A stretch of DNA of 44,288 nucleotides from Neobacillus fumarioli NBRC 102428 (GCF_001591485.1 NZ_BCUZ01000014.1:1-44288); one strand, 5' to 3'. Positions 8,134 to 16,716 are shown, counted from the stretch's first letter. The notes: generated by a model not told the origin, from the letters alone. Numbers and translations are program-made.

Positions 8134-8295
8134 TCATTCCTTTTTTTCTTTCATCATCTCGGCAAGTTGGGTTAGTATTTCTCCAAAATGCTCTAGCTTA
8201 TTTTCAAATCGGATTAATAGGTAAATGGAAATACATATAGGGAAACCGAAATTCCCTAGAATGGAAATCCATTGAGGTAGATCAGTAGGATTCAT
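8134..8295 (-). CDS. yvrJ: YvrJ family small membrane protein
   Basis: A 53-residue protein reading MNPTDLPQWISILGNFGF and onward, with one membrane helix (about residues 9-29) and a charged coiled C-terminal tail rich in Glu and Lys. This matches the YvrJ family (PF12841-type), short proteins found near sigO/rsoA in Bacillus. Its ATG overlaps the end of the sigma gene by 14 bases and its stop lies 4 bases before rsoA, so all three are translationally linked. In B. subtilis yvrJ is co-transcribed with oxdC; here it is embedded between the two sigma subunits. Its function is unknown; a membrane tether or signal input is a guess. Confidence 0.75.
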   Translation of the reverse strand: MNPTDLPQWISILGNFGFPICISIYLLIRFENKLEHFGEILTQLAEMMKEKKE

Positions 8296-8896
8296 ACTTA
8301 TCTTTTCCTTTCTTTTTAAAATGGTCTTGGATTTTGCGTAAAGCTTTCTTATGCATTTTTGAAACAGATTGTTGAGATTTATTAAGAAGCTTCGCGATTT
8401 CGGTATCTGTTAACCCTCCGATATAGGCAAGAGTAAGAACTTCTCTTTGTTTTACAGAAAGTTCTTGAACAGCCTCATACAAGACAGGATCTCCTATATA
8501 ATCAGCTATATCATCACTTATTGATAATTTGTCTGGAACGATTTCTGATTCAGGATCTTGAATCAATTCTATAAAAGTAATTCCTTCTTCATTTTGGACG
8601 GTACTATCAATCGTTAGTAAATACCGGGAAGAATGTTGTCTCTGCTTTTTGTCAAAATGAACTGCGTTAAAATATAAAGAAGTAGAAATGAACGAGATAA
8701 AGCGAATATGAAAGTAAAAGGCTTTAAACATTCGGTCTAACTTGTTCCTATTCTCAACTGTAGGATGAACAATAGTATCGAGAAACAGCTGATAATTTTC
8801 TTGATTGCTTAAAAAACTTTTGATAATGGGGTTAGATAGGAATTCCTTATTGCATTTTTTAAACTCTTCTAGCTTATTCCATTCCTGTGATTCCAT
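8282..8896 (-). CDS. sigO: SigO/YvrI-like sigma-70 family factor
   Basis: A 204-residue protein from the ATG at 8896 (ribosome site AGAGGTG); upstream in-frame codons lack one. The C-terminus has a clear sigma region 4: LSVKQREVLTLAYIGGLTD, then the helix-turn-helix EIAKLLNKSQQSVSKMHKKA. The N-terminal half does not show a canonical region 2 DNA-melting segment, as expected for the SigO half of the split SigO/RsoA factor. The gene is followed by overlapping yvrJ-like and rsoA-like genes. No oxdC or rsiO (yvrL) target genes are in the window. An ECF-like or phage sigma factor is the alternative. Confidence 0.68.
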   Translation of the reverse strand: MESQEWNKLEEFKKCNKEFLSNPIIKSFLSNQENYQLFLDTIVHPTVENRNKLDRMFKAFYFHIRFISFISTSLYFNAVHFDKKQRQHSSRYLLTIDSTVQNEEGITFIELIQDPESEIVPDKLSISDDIADYIGDPVLYEAVQELSVKQREVLTLAYIGGLTDTEIAKLLNKSQQSVSKMHKKALRKIQDHFKKKGKDKYESY

Positions 8897-9408
8897 AATA
8901 TGAACACCTCTTATATGGAACATATGTTCTATTATTGGTGATAAAAAAATGACTAATGTATAGCCACAATCATTTCATATTAAAGTTTGCATATAGTAAA
9001 TTTATTATAGCATAAAAAATAGATCCTAAATTTCTTTTACCAAATAAAGATAAAATTTCAATTAAAAATACAACCGCCTTAACAAAAAAATTTCAGTCTG
9101 TCTTTGAATCTGCAAATAATGCGATTATTTTAGCAGATAGCAAGGGAACGGTGATTTCATGAAATAATGTTAAAAGGGGTTTATGGTCCCGTTATACATT
9201 TTAAAAAGATCCTAGCAAAGGCAAAGGAAGCAAAGGTTAAAGGCAATACTGATGATCAGAAACTAATAGATTTAAATATAGGGATTAAGCTGAAAAAAGA
9301 AAAAATTTAACGATGGTAAAGTTGAACTTATAATAGGGACATGGTAATTTAATTTTATTAGTTATATTAGCGGAAATTAAAAATAGTACCCGAAGGTAGG
9401 TGTAATAC
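8897..9408. other. Intergenic stretch with decayed coding fragments
   Basis: No intact gene of size is visible. It holds the start side of the sigO-like operon (a minus-strand TATAAT near 9003-9008), the PAS remnant described separately, and an open stretch at about 9207-9310 whose translation ends IDLNIGIKLKKEKI with no start site or recognisable family. Confidence 0.5.
9064..9190 (+). pseudogene. Remnant of a PAS domain
   Basis: The frame reads KKFQSVFESANNAIILADS then KGTVIS, stop, NN. This is the opening of a PAS domain as seen in Bacillus sensor or GGDEF proteins; the TGA at 9160-9162 stands where Trp (TGG) is usual in ISWN. The similarity fades within about 15 codons. No start signal and no downstream kinase or cyclase domain remain. 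Confidence 0.55.
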
Positions 9409-9666
9409 ATGGCCATTCGCAAAGAAGAGTTATATCGGCTGATAGACCGTCTTGATCAGCAAGATCAGAAGGCAGCATTTGATTTTTTGGAATTTCTTGT
9501 TCAACGATCAAAAAAGAAATCTAAAGGTTGGGAAAGAATTGATATGGATGTTCCGGATGATGAACCATTGTCTGAAGAAGAGTTAGAACAACTAAATAGT
9601 AAAGAAGGGTATGTATCAGGGGAGGATGTAAAACGTGAGTTCGGACTACAAGTTGATTTACCATAA
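9409..9666 (+). CDS. Antitoxin of a RelE/ParE-type toxin-antitoxin pair
   Basis: An 85-residue acidic protein with an N-terminal helical segment (ELYRLIDRLDQQDQKAAFDF) and an acidic middle (DVPDDEPLSEEELEQL). Layout and size fit a RelB-like antitoxin: the toxin frame begins inside its 3' end (GTG at 9635), overlapping by 32 bases. AGGTAGGTG precedes the ATG. An antitoxin would neutralise the ribosome-dependent RNase and repress the operon. Because the toxin frame is broken, the antitoxin may be an orphan. The assignment rests on the partner's RelE character more than on this sequence itself. Confidence 0.65.
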   Translation: MAIRKEELYRLIDRLDQQDQKAAFDFLEFLVQRSKKKSKGWERIDMDVPDDEPLSEEELEQLNSKEGYVSGEDVKREFGLQVDLP

Positions 9667-9893
9667 GTCCGCATTAAAATTTATTGCTAAACTAGAAAAA
9701 TCTGTACAAGAGCGAATTGCAGAAGGTATAGGGTCTCTTGAAGGTTCCTCCTGAAGGGGATATTAAACCAATGAAGAGATATACAGATTTTTATCGGCTC
9801 AGAATCGGCACCTTTCGAGTTTTATTTGATATAGACCACAGTGAGAAAATTATATATATACAGGCAATTGGAAATCGTGGAGTTTATAAGTGA
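9635..9893 (+). pseudogene. RelE-type toxin, frameshifted
   Basis: Starting at GTG 9635 (AGGGGAGG upstream), the frame reads VSSDYKLIYHKSALKFIAKL and then KSVQERIAEGIG before running to a TGA. Removing one G in the GGG run at 9731-9733 joins it to LLKVPPEGDIKPMKRY, then TDFYRLRIGTFRVLFDID and an IGNRGVYK end: a full RelE-fold mRNA interferase with the typical YRLRIG..RV core. The usual NRGDVYK end lacks one residue here. The toxin is probably inactive unless the extra G is a sequencing error or is bypassed by frameshifting. Confidence 0.75.
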
Positions 9894-9957
9894 CATCATA
9901 AGATTTTGTCTCAATCGTATATTCACTACTAATTCCATCTCCTCCAGAATACCACAA

Positions 9958-9990
9958 AAAAGAAAAAGCCCCTATTTTTTAGGGGTCAGA
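9958..9990 (-). terminator. Rho-independent terminator of the amidase gene
   Basis: On the minus strand ACCCCTA pairs with TAGGGGC-type sequence, followed by TTTTTCTTTTT. It lies just past the amidase stop at 10006. Confidence 0.75.
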
Positions 9991-10005
9991 ATAAAGAGTT
10001 TTTAT

Positions 10006-11130
10006 CTATTTGTTTGAAAAATAAGTGAGCAGCCCCTGATAAACGCCTTGAGCCACTTGGTTACGGAAGGCAGGGCTTTCAAGGGTTGAATCATCTTGTT
10101 TATTGGAAAGGAATCCAAGTTCAATCAATGTGCTGGGCTGTGAATTATTTCTGAGAACATATAAGTCATCGAATTGAGCCCCATCATTTTTCAATCCTGT
10201 TGTTTTAACGACCTCATTTAAGATATCAGAGGCTAAAGGGCTATTTGATTTTTGATAGTAAAAGGAAGTTAATCCATTTGCTGATGAATCTTGTGACCAA
10301 TTATAATGAAAGCTGATAAAAGCATCTGCGTGGATCTGATTTGCGAGCCCGGAACGTTGATTTAATGGAATATACGTATCATCGTTCCTCGTCATATAGA
10401 CAATAGCTCCAGCATCTTTAAGCTTTTGTTCAACGGTTTGAACTGTCGGTAAGGTTAATGATTTTTCATGTGTTCCTGTAATACTGGTAGCCCCATCATC
10501 TTTCCCGCCATGGCCTGCATCAAGAACAATGATTTTCCCCTTTAAAGGAAGCTCTCCATTCTGTGCGGGTTCTTGAATAGACGGATCAACCAAAGGTTTT
10601 GATCCTTGTGACAAATCCTCTTTTTTTGATGGCGGAGCTGAATCTACAGGGGTGTCTTTACGAATATAATTTTCCGACACCCAACCCTCCACACCAGAAG
10701 AAGACACAATTTTTGCCCATCCAGTTTGTTCCGCCTGGATTGTTATTTTCGTTCCTTTTGTTAATCTGCCAACAACCTTGCTTTCTAAATTCGGATTTTC
10801 ATGCACTCTTAAAACAAAGGCTTCTACGGTTGCGCCTATATTTTGTGTCTGTGCCAGCCAGGCATTATACACCCATCCAGTTTGGTTGTTTGGTAGTTTA
10901 ATTTGATCCCAATTATTATTCTTTGAATCAATAATTTCAACTGTGTCTCCCTGATGAAGCTGGCCAACAATTTTACTAGACATGTCTGCTTGAGCCCGTA
11001 CATTAAGATCATCTGCGATTACTGTGCCTTGAGAAGCTGTATTGGCAAGAGCGTGTTGATGTAATTCCGGCAGGGGGGCAGCCACTATACTAAGGGCAGT
11101 CAATACTTTCATAAGCCTTAAGTTCTTCAT
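10006..11130 (-). CDS. Secreted N-acetylmuramoyl-L-alanine amidase with two SH3b domains
   Basis: Signal peptide (about 1-30, ending near ALA) followed by two bacterial SH3 wall-binding domains (about 35-95 and 100-160, each ending in a GWV motif), a Ser/Pro/Lys linker, and a C-terminal Amidase_3 domain. The amidase has zinc ligands in VLDAGHGG (His), THEKSLTL (Glu) and SFHYN (His), and a catalytic Glu in STLIELGFLSN. It cleaves the MurNAc-L-Ala bond in peptidoglycan outside the cell. Start ATG 11130 is preferred, giving 374 residues: the TTG four codons upstream abuts the AGGAGG site too closely. It is a single-gene unit with its own terminator. The architecture resembles B. subtilis YrvJ-type autolysins. 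Confidence 0.88.
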   Translation of the reverse strand: MKNLRLMKVLTALSIVAAPLPELHQHALANTASQGTVIADDLNVRAQADMSSKIVGQLHQGDTVEIIDSKNNNWDQIKLPNNQTGWVYNAWLAQTQNIGATVEAFVLRVHENPNLESKVVGRLTKGTKITIQAEQTGWAKIVSSSGVEGWVSENYIRKDTPVDSAPPSKKEDLSQGSKPLVDPSIQEPAQNGELPLKGKIIVLDAGHGGKDDGATSITGTHEKSLTLPTVQTVEQKLKDAGAIVYMTRNDDTYIPLNQRSGLANQIHADAFISFHYNWSQDSSANGLTSFYYQKSNSPLASDILNEVVKTTGLKNDGAQFDDLYVLRNNSQPSTLIELGFLSNKQDDSTLESPAFRNQVAQGVYQGLLTYFSNK

Positions 11131-11257
11131 TTTATGTTGCAACCTCCTTGGTTTTTCCTCTAAAACTAGTATGGACAGCTATCTAGCAAAATAAAACAAT
11201 ACGCAAAAATAAAAATCTGTATTTAATAATTTCCTTTTTGAGGAAAAAACAAGGAAC

Positions 11258-11290
11258 GCAAAAAAGCGAGGTATTTCTCCTCGCTTTTAT
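11258..11290 (-). terminator. Rho-independent terminator after the malic enzyme gene
   Basis: AAAAGCGAGG and CCTCGCTTTT form a 10-base stem with a 7-base loop and a T tract on the minus strand. It lies beyond repeat copy 2. Confidence 0.8.
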
Positions 11291-11320
11291 ATGGATGAAT
11301 TTATAGATTTTTTTAATGTT

Positions 11321-11399
11321 GACTTCGAAAGTTACCTAGCTCTAGGCGCCAGCGGATCGAGGTCACAAGCCGCTAAGCGGATGCCTTACGCTTTTCTTA
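11321..11399. repeat. Dispersed hairpin repeat, copy 2
   Basis: Begins GACTTCGAAA and ends with CTTTTCTTATA, the same ends as copy 3. The middle has an AGCGG/CCGCT inverted repeat (near 11351-11375). This short, diverged copy runs into the malic enzyme stop codon: the element's terminal TTA is the complement of the TAA stop at 11397-11399. Confidence 0.6.
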
Positions 11400-12812
11400 T
11401 AGCCGAGGTTCTTTTCGAGCGACACCCGTTTCATGGGCTGCTTTGACGACTGCCTCACGGACAAGTTTTACTACTTTTTCATTGAATACACTAGGTATGA
11501 TATATGATTCACTCAGTTCGTCATCGGATACAACTGAAGCAATGGCTTTTGCTGCTGCCACTTTCATGGCTTCGTTAATTTCAGTGGCACGGCAATCGAG
11601 TGCCCCGCGGAAGATGCCTGGGAAGCATAGGACATTATTGATTTGGTTTGGATAATCGGAACGTCCGGTCGCCATGACTCTGACATATGGTTCTGCTAGT
11701 TCTGGGTCAATTTCCGGCTGCGGATTGGCCATGGCAAATACAATAGGGTCCTTAGCCATACTCTTCACATCTTCAACCGTTAAGATTCCTGGGGCAGAAA
11801 CTCCAATAAATACGTCTGCTCCTGCTATACAATCGGATAATGACCCTTTTAGGTTATCTGGATTGGTTATCTTTGCATATTCGTTCCAATATGGATTGTC
11901 GTAATGGGTATCACGGTGAATAGCCCCTTCTTTATCCACTCCGATAATATTGCGGGCGCCGGCAGATAAGAGAATTTTTGTACAAGCAATTCCAGCTGCG
12001 CCGATTCCGGTCAACACTATTTTAATATCTTCAATTTTTTTATTGGTGATTCTAAGTGCATTTAAAAGCCCTGCAAGAAGAACAACAGCTGTCCCATGCT
12101 GATCATCGTGAAATACCGGAATATCAAGTTCTTTCTTCAGCCGTTCTTCGATTTCAAAGCAGCGTGGTGCAGAGATGTCTTCCAAATTGATACCGCCAAA
12201 TGCCGGAGCAATGGCTTTAATCGTACGGATAATTTCTTCAGTATCCTGCGTGTCCAGGCAAATTGGGAATGAGTCAACATTTGCCAGCTGCTTAAATAAC
12301 ATGGCCTTTCCTTCCATAACAGGCATTGCGGCAGACGGGCCGATATTGCCCAAACCAAGAACAGCAGAACCGTCAGAAATGACCGCAACGGTATTGCGTT
12401 TGATCGTTAAAGTAAAGGCTTTTTCAGGCTCATTGGCAATAGCCGTACATACATTAGCTACTCCCGGCGTGTATACCCTTGCCAAATCTTCACGGTTTTT
12501 AATCGGCGATTTCAGCGCTGTTTCAATTTTTCCGCCAAGATGCATAAGGAAAGTACGGTCAGAAACTTGCAGTACCTTAACACCTTTAAGTTTCGGCAGC
12601 AGCTCTTCAAGAAGCTCTTTTTGCCTTTGGCCATTTACATTAATCGTAATATCGCGAACTGATTGTGTTTTGCTTGAGGAAATAACGTCGACCCCAATAA
12701 TATCTCCTCCGGCTGCACCGATGCAGCTGGCAATTTCCCCAAATGAGAAGACCTCCAAATCTAATTGCAGGCGCATAATAATATGTGTACTTGTTCCTTT
12801 CGAGATTGCCAA
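11397..12812 (-). CDS. NAD(P)-dependent malic enzyme with N-terminal ACT domain
   Basis: A 471-residue malic enzyme: oxidative decarboxylation of malate to pyruvate and CO2. An ACT regulatory domain (about 8-85) precedes the catalytic part. Visible marks are RVYTPGVANVC, the Lys of IKRNTVAVISDG, the metal-binding NLEDISAP segment, VFHDDQHGTA, and the Rossmann motif TGIGAAGIA. It is the last gene after dctR and dctS on the minus strand, 42 bases past dctS, so malate uptake and use are co-organised. AGGAGGAG lies 7 bases before a TTG start. Cofactor preference cannot be read with certainty. Symbols such as maeA, malS and ytsJ are not distinguishable here. Confidence 0.9.
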   Translation of the reverse strand: MAISKGTSTHIIMRLQLDLEVFSFGEIASCIGAAGGDIIGVDVISSSKTQSVRDITINVNGQRQKELLEELLPKLKGVKVLQVSDRTFLMHLGGKIETALKSPIKNREDLARVYTPGVANVCTAIANEPEKAFTLTIKRNTVAVISDGSAVLGLGNIGPSAAMPVMEGKAMLFKQLANVDSFPICLDTQDTEEIIRTIKAIAPAFGGINLEDISAPRCFEIEERLKKELDIPVFHDDQHGTAVVLLAGLLNALRITNKKIEDIKIVLTGIGAAGIACTKILLSAGARNIIGVDKEGAIHRDTHYDNPYWNEYAKITNPDNLKGSLSDCIAGADVFIGVSAPGILTVEDVKSMAKDPIVFAMANPQPEIDPELAEPYVRVMATGRSDYPNQINNVLCFPGIFRGALDCRATEINEAMKVAAAKAIASVVSDDELSESYIIPSVFNEKVVKLVREAVVKAAHETGVARKEPRL

Positions 12813-12854
12813 AATGATACTCCTCCTGTTGTGTGGTTTCTAGTAAACCTTTTA

Positions 12855-14474
12855 TTATTCTCCCTTAATAGAATAGGGGATCGTTAGAATAAATTTTGTA
12901 CCTTCTCCCGGTTTTGAAAAAAATTTGAGATCGCCGTGTAGCTTTTCCAAGCTTCGTTTGACGAGAAATAGCCCAATGCCACGATTGTCCCCTTTGGTGG
13001 AAAATCCTTTTGTAAAAATACTGCAGGTCGTTACATCATCCATTCCTGGACCATTATCTGCGATCTCGAAGGAAAGCTCATGATCATAGTAATCGAAATG
13101 GACCGAAAGCTTCTTGTTCTCTTGTTCGACCAGGGCCTCTAAAGCATTATCAATTAAATTTCCCAATATGGTAATGAGTTCATGAGTCACATCTTGATCA
13201 GCAGGTTCTGGCAGGATATCTTGTCCTGTAAAAGAAAGTTCGGCGCCGAACTCGCGTGCATAGCTCATTTTTCCAAGAATGAACCCTGCGAGTGATGGGT
13301 CCTTTACTTTATTGACAATGTAGCCGACTTCAGCTTGAAAATGATTAGAAATTTGGCTGATGTATTCAGATAATTTCCCATATCGCCGAAGGTGAACCAA
13401 GCCTAAAATCACATGCAGTTTATTCATGAATTCATGGGATTGAGCCCTTAACGCTTCGGCATAGAGCTTTACACCTGTAAGCTCTTCAGCCAGCTGGTTG
13501 ATTTCCGTTTTATCACGAAACGTGGTAATCGCACCGACAATTTCATCTCCCATACTAATCGGTAATTGGTTGGATAGCAAGGTAATTCCCGATAAATTGA
13601 TTTCTTCGTTGATTCGCGGATTTCCGGTCTCTAGAACATTTTTTAAATGCAGATTAGGAATGTAGTCTTCCACAGAGCGTCCGACTGGATTGTCGTTTTT
13701 TCCAGCTTCTGCAAAAAGTCTCAGTGCTTCATTATTGATCAGCGTAATGCGGGCATCCTGATCAACTGCAATAATGCCTTCCTTCGTGGACTGCAGCATG
13801 GCATTTCGTTCTTCCAGCAATTTACCAATCTCATACGGTTCAAGCCCGAACATGCTTTTTTTAATTTTTCTGGCTAAAATAACTGCCACCGCGATCCCAA
13901 TCAATATTCCGAAAATAACCGCTAAGTAGATGACCTTTTTGCTGTTACTTACATCCTGCTTTACTTTATTAAGAGAAATTCCAACGGAAACCGCACCAAT
14001 TTGTTGACCATCTTTCGAAAATACCGGTGTAAAAGCCCTCAAAGAGTACCCTAATGTTCCTTTTGCCGTCGAGATATGTTCGCGGCCATGAAGGACAGGT
14101 CCTTCATCTCCTCCGACAAAACGATGGCCAATTTCACTAGGGTTTGGATGAGATTTGCGAATTCCCTTCATATCCATGACAACGATAAATTCAACATTTG
14201 TTACTTTTGTCATTTCATTGGTATACGTTTGAATATCTTTTTCATTCCGCATTCCGCTTAGAGCTTCCACAATAATGGGGGTATGAGCGGTCATCCTAGC
14301 AATGTTTAACGCTTTGTCAGCTTGGCTTTTTTGTGTATTGTTTCCAACTTCCTTACTAATAAGCAGTTCGGTTACAAATAAAGCGAATGCCACCACGCCG
14401 CAGACCAACAGGGTAATCGTCGTTTGCAGTCTGAACAGAGGCTTTTTTCTTCGCACAGGGTTTCCTACTTTCAA
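12855..14474 (-). CDS. dctS: DctS/CitA-family C4-dicarboxylate sensor histidine kinase
   Basis: Two membrane helices (about 16-38 and 180-202) bracket an extracellular Cache/PDC sensor (40-178) with the family signature SHPNPSEIGHRF and a GTLGYSLRAFTPVF stretch. A cytoplasmic PAS domain (215-320), a DHp with His347 in AQSHEFMNKLHV and a HATPase (NLIDNALEAL, DNGPGMD, GIGLFLVKR) follow. It is paired with DctR just upstream and a DctA-family transporter, so external C4-dicarboxylate is the likely signal. TTG at 14474 has no clear ribosome site; GTG at 14456, preceded by TAGGA, may be the real start. Repeat copy 3 ends only about 16 bases upstream and may have replaced the original leader. Confidence 0.87.
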   Translation of the reverse strand: MKVGNPVRRKKPLFRLQTTITLLVCGVVAFALFVTELLISKEVGNNTQKSQADKALNIARMTAHTPIIVEALSGMRNEKDIQTYTNEMTKVTNVEFIVVMDMKGIRKSHPNPSEIGHRFVGGDEGPVLHGREHISTAKGTLGYSLRAFTPVFSKDGQQIGAVSVGISLNKVKQDVSNSKKVIYLAVIFGILIGIAVAVILARKIKKSMFGLEPYEIGKLLEERNAMLQSTKEGIIAVDQDARITLINNEALRLFAEAGKNDNPVGRSVEDYIPNLHLKNVLETGNPRINEEINLSGITLLSNQLPISMGDEIVGAITTFRDKTEINQLAEELTGVKLYAEALRAQSHEFMNKLHVILGLVHLRRYGKLSEYISQISNHFQAEVGYIVNKVKDPSLAGFILGKMSYAREFGAELSFTGQDILPEPADQDVTHELITILGNLIDNALEALVEQENKKLSVHFDYYDHELSFEIADNGPGMDDVTTCSIFTKGFSTKGDNRGIGLFLVKRSLEKLHGDLKFFSKPGEGTKFILTIPYSIKGE

Positions 14475-14489
14475 AAGATAAGAAATTTT

Positions 14490-14647
14490 GACTTCGAAAA
14501 TTGTCTAGCTCCAGCGCCTAGCCCCTCGTTATGTGCTCCTGCGCCATAGCTTCTTCGAAGAAGCTTATGTTCAGCTCGTCGCATGCCTGCAAGGAGGATT
14601 ATTCGGAGAAGCAGGCAGGCAGACCAAGGCGCTTGCGCTTTTCTTAT
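14490..14647. repeat. Dispersed hairpin repeat, copy 3 (inside the dctR-dctS unit)
   Basis: Ends are GACTTCGAAAATTGTCTAGC and GCGCTTGCGCTTTTCTTAT. The outer parts (GCGCCTAGCCCC with the far GGCGC) can pair into a long hairpin. The middle has a private palindrome, AGCTTCTTCGAAGAAGCT (near 14549-14566), and another inverted CCTGC/GCAGG pair. It fills nearly the whole gap between dctR and dctS, and its end forms the dctR stop codon. Confidence 0.75.
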
Positions 14648-15327
14648 AACCTGTACTTATTCATTGGTCTGCCGACAGAGCCATATTGAACTTCCATTTT
14701 GATTTCTCCCTTTTTCTCCAGGTAATCTAAATATCGGCGGACGGTTACCCGGCTAAGGCCTGTGCCGGATGCCACCTCTTCTGATGAAAGCGGAATAGCC
14801 TGCTTTCTTAGATAGTGGAGAATTTGCTTTAATGTCCGGTCGTTCAGCCCTTTAGGCAAAAGTTCCTCTGAATGGGACTCAGACTGATAGGGCTTGATCC
14901 CGGTAATCGCATCTACATCTGCCTGATCGAGTGGTTTGTGATCTGTTAGCAGCTTTATTGTTTCACGGTATTTTTCCAATGCAGATTGAAATCGCTCAAA
15001 TCGAAAAGGCTTGATAATATAATCAACAACGCCAGCCCGAAAAATTGTCTGAATATGCTCAGGATCCCGATTGGCGGTTAAAAGAATCACATCAATAGGA
15101 TAATGTTGGGATCGAATCCATTGCAGCAAGGAAAGTCCATTCATATCTGGTAAAAAATAATCTAATAACAAGAGATCGGGATGTAGTTCTTGAAGCAGCT
15201 GCATGGCTTCTTTGCCGCTGCCTGCTTTTCCCGCCAGCACAAATCCTGGCAGTTTGGAAACAAATTCAGCATTAATCTCTATGACCATCGGATCATCCTC
15301 GACAATCATAACACGGATTGGCTGCAT
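14644..15327 (-). CDS. dctR: DctR/CitB-family response regulator
   Basis: A receiver domain (about 3-120; acidic pair near 10-12, phospho-acceptor Asp56 in LLLLDYFLPDMNG, Lys in IIKPF) followed by a C-terminal helix-turn-helix of the CitT/DctR type (LSSEEVASGTGLSRVTVRRYL). It is the partner of DctS and likely activates the dicarboxylate transporter gene. ATG at 15327 is chosen over GTG at 15333 because AAAGGAG lies 7 bases upstream of the ATG; this gives 227 residues. The gene follows the dctP terminator and is separated from dctS by repeat copy 3. Confidence 0.87.
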   Translation of the reverse strand: MQPIRVMIVEDDPMVIEINAEFVSKLPGFVLAGKAGSGKEAMQLLQELHPDLLLLDYFLPDMNGLSLLQWIRSQHYPIDVILLTANRDPEHIQTIFRAGVVDYIIKPFRFERFQSALEKYRETIKLLTDHKPLDQADVDAITGIKPYQSESHSEELLPKGLNDRTLKQILHYLRKQAIPLSSEEVASGTGLSRVTVRRYLDYLEKKGEIKMEVQYGSVGRPMNKYRL

Positions 15328-15387
15328 GAACACACTCCTTTAATTTCTTCGCTGCCTTCCATTATAGCTTACTTATGTCCACATCAC

Positions 15388-15418
15388 CAAAGAAACAGCC
15401 GTGATTCCACGGCTGTCC
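15388..15418 (-). terminator. Rho-independent terminator after dctP
   Basis: ACAGCCGTG pairs with CACGGCTGT around a 4-base loop; on the minus strand TTTCTTT follows. It separates dctP from dctR. Confidence 0.7.
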
Positions 15419-15442
15419 TTTATGCTATTTTACATAATGTGT

Positions 15443-16690
15443 TTACGCGGATTTGCCAACGGATTGATTGCCTACCTTATTTTCAGTAAATTCATTTTCC
15501 ATTTTCGATACGACAACTGTTGCAACGCCGTTACCGATTAGATTTGTCAGGGCGCGGGCTGTCGACATGAACCGATCAATGCCAAGCAGCAGTGCAATTC
15601 CTTCCACAGGTACACTCGGAAATGCCGATAAAGTTGCTGCCAATGTGACAAATCCTGAACCGGTTACACCGGCAGCTCCTTTGGAGGTAAGCATTAACAC
15701 ACCCAGCAGGGTAACCTCCTGTCCAACACTTAAATGAACACCAAAGGCTTGTGCGATGAATAGAGCTGCCATCGAAAGATAGATGGATGTTCCATCCAAA
15801 TTAAAGGAATACCCTGTGGGAATTACCAGACCAACCACTGGTTTAGAGCAGCCATAGTTTTCAAGCTTCTCTACCAATTTTGGCAAAGCTGATTCTGAAG
15901 ATGAAGTCCCAAGAACCAGAAAGATTTCGTCTTTAATATAATTGATAAACTGAAATATATTAAAACGATAGAATTTAGCTATTGAACCAAGAACGACAAC
16001 AATAAATACCAGCATGGCGAATATGGTTAAGCCGAACAATTTTCCCAGAGAGACGAGTGAACCAATCCCAAATTGCCCAATTGTATAGGAAATGGCACCA
16101 AATGCAGCAATGGGAGAGTAGTACATAATAATATTTACAATGCGGAAAAAGGTATCTGATAGTTTTTCAAACAATTCAATAACGGATTTTCCTCTTTCTC
16201 CAAGACCTGATAAGGCAATACCAAATAATACGGCTAAGAACAGGATGGGCAGCAGATCTCCCTTTGCTAGAGCGCCAAAGAAATTATCAGGGATGATTCC
16301 CATGATAAAATCCATTACCCCATGGCTTTCGGCAGCTTTCGTATATTGGGTAATGTCGCCTTTTGCACTATGCGCATTAACCCCTGCACCAGGCTGAAAT
16401 ACAGTGGCAAACAAAATTCCGATCGCAAGGGCAAAGGTGGAGACAATTTCAAAGTAAATAATCGCTTTTCCACCAATTCGGCCGACTTTCTTCATATCTC
16501 CCATGCCGGCAATTCCAACAACGATGGTTAAGAAGATAATCGGAGCAATGACCATTTTAATCATTTTCACAAAAATATCGGACAGAACTTTCAACTCTGC
16601 GCCTATTTTTGGAAATAAGGCACCAAAGATAATTCCTAAAACGATCGCAATCAAAACCTGTGTGGTCAAACTTCTGAAATGATTCTTCAC
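15443..16690 (-). CDS. dctP: C4-dicarboxylate:cation symporter (DctA/DctP, DAACS family)
   Basis: A 415-residue membrane protein with the family marks: SSSESALPKL (re-entrant hairpin 1), TGYSFNLDGTSIYLS, the SKGAAGVTGSGFV hairpin 2 and the IDRFMSTARALTNLIGNG helix. About eight membrane helices begin at residue 8. It imports succinate, fumarate or malate with cations. Start is GTG at 16690 with GGAGG 8 bases upstream. It is transcribed from its own promoter with a cre-like site and ends at a terminator before dctR, so it is the probable target of DctSR. Glutamate/aspartate transport is the alternative, but the two-component neighbours favour dicarboxylates. Confidence 0.88.
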   Translation of the reverse strand: MKNHFRSLTTQVLIAIVLGIIFGALFPKIGAELKVLSDIFVKMIKMVIAPIIFLTIVVGIAGMGDMKKVGRIGGKAIIYFEIVSTFALAIGILFATVFQPGAGVNAHSAKGDITQYTKAAESHGVMDFIMGIIPDNFFGALAKGDLLPILFLAVLFGIALSGLGERGKSVIELFEKLSDTFFRIVNIIMYYSPIAAFGAISYTIGQFGIGSLVSLGKLFGLTIFAMLVFIVVVLGSIAKFYRFNIFQFINYIKDEIFLVLGTSSSESALPKLVEKLENYGCSKPVVGLVIPTGYSFNLDGTSIYLSMAALFIAQAFGVHLSVGQEVTLLGVLMLTSKGAAGVTGSGFVTLAATLSAFPSVPVEGIALLLGIDRFMSTARALTNLIGNGVATVVVSKMENEFTENKVGNQSVGKSA

Positions 16691-16716
16691 AGGACCATCC
16701 TCCTAATCTATTAGTT

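Noticed and set aside
12175-12843. A 222-residue plus-strand frame opposite the malic enzyme
   Set aside because: Antisense shadow of a highly conserved gene; Ser-rich translation and no ribosome site.
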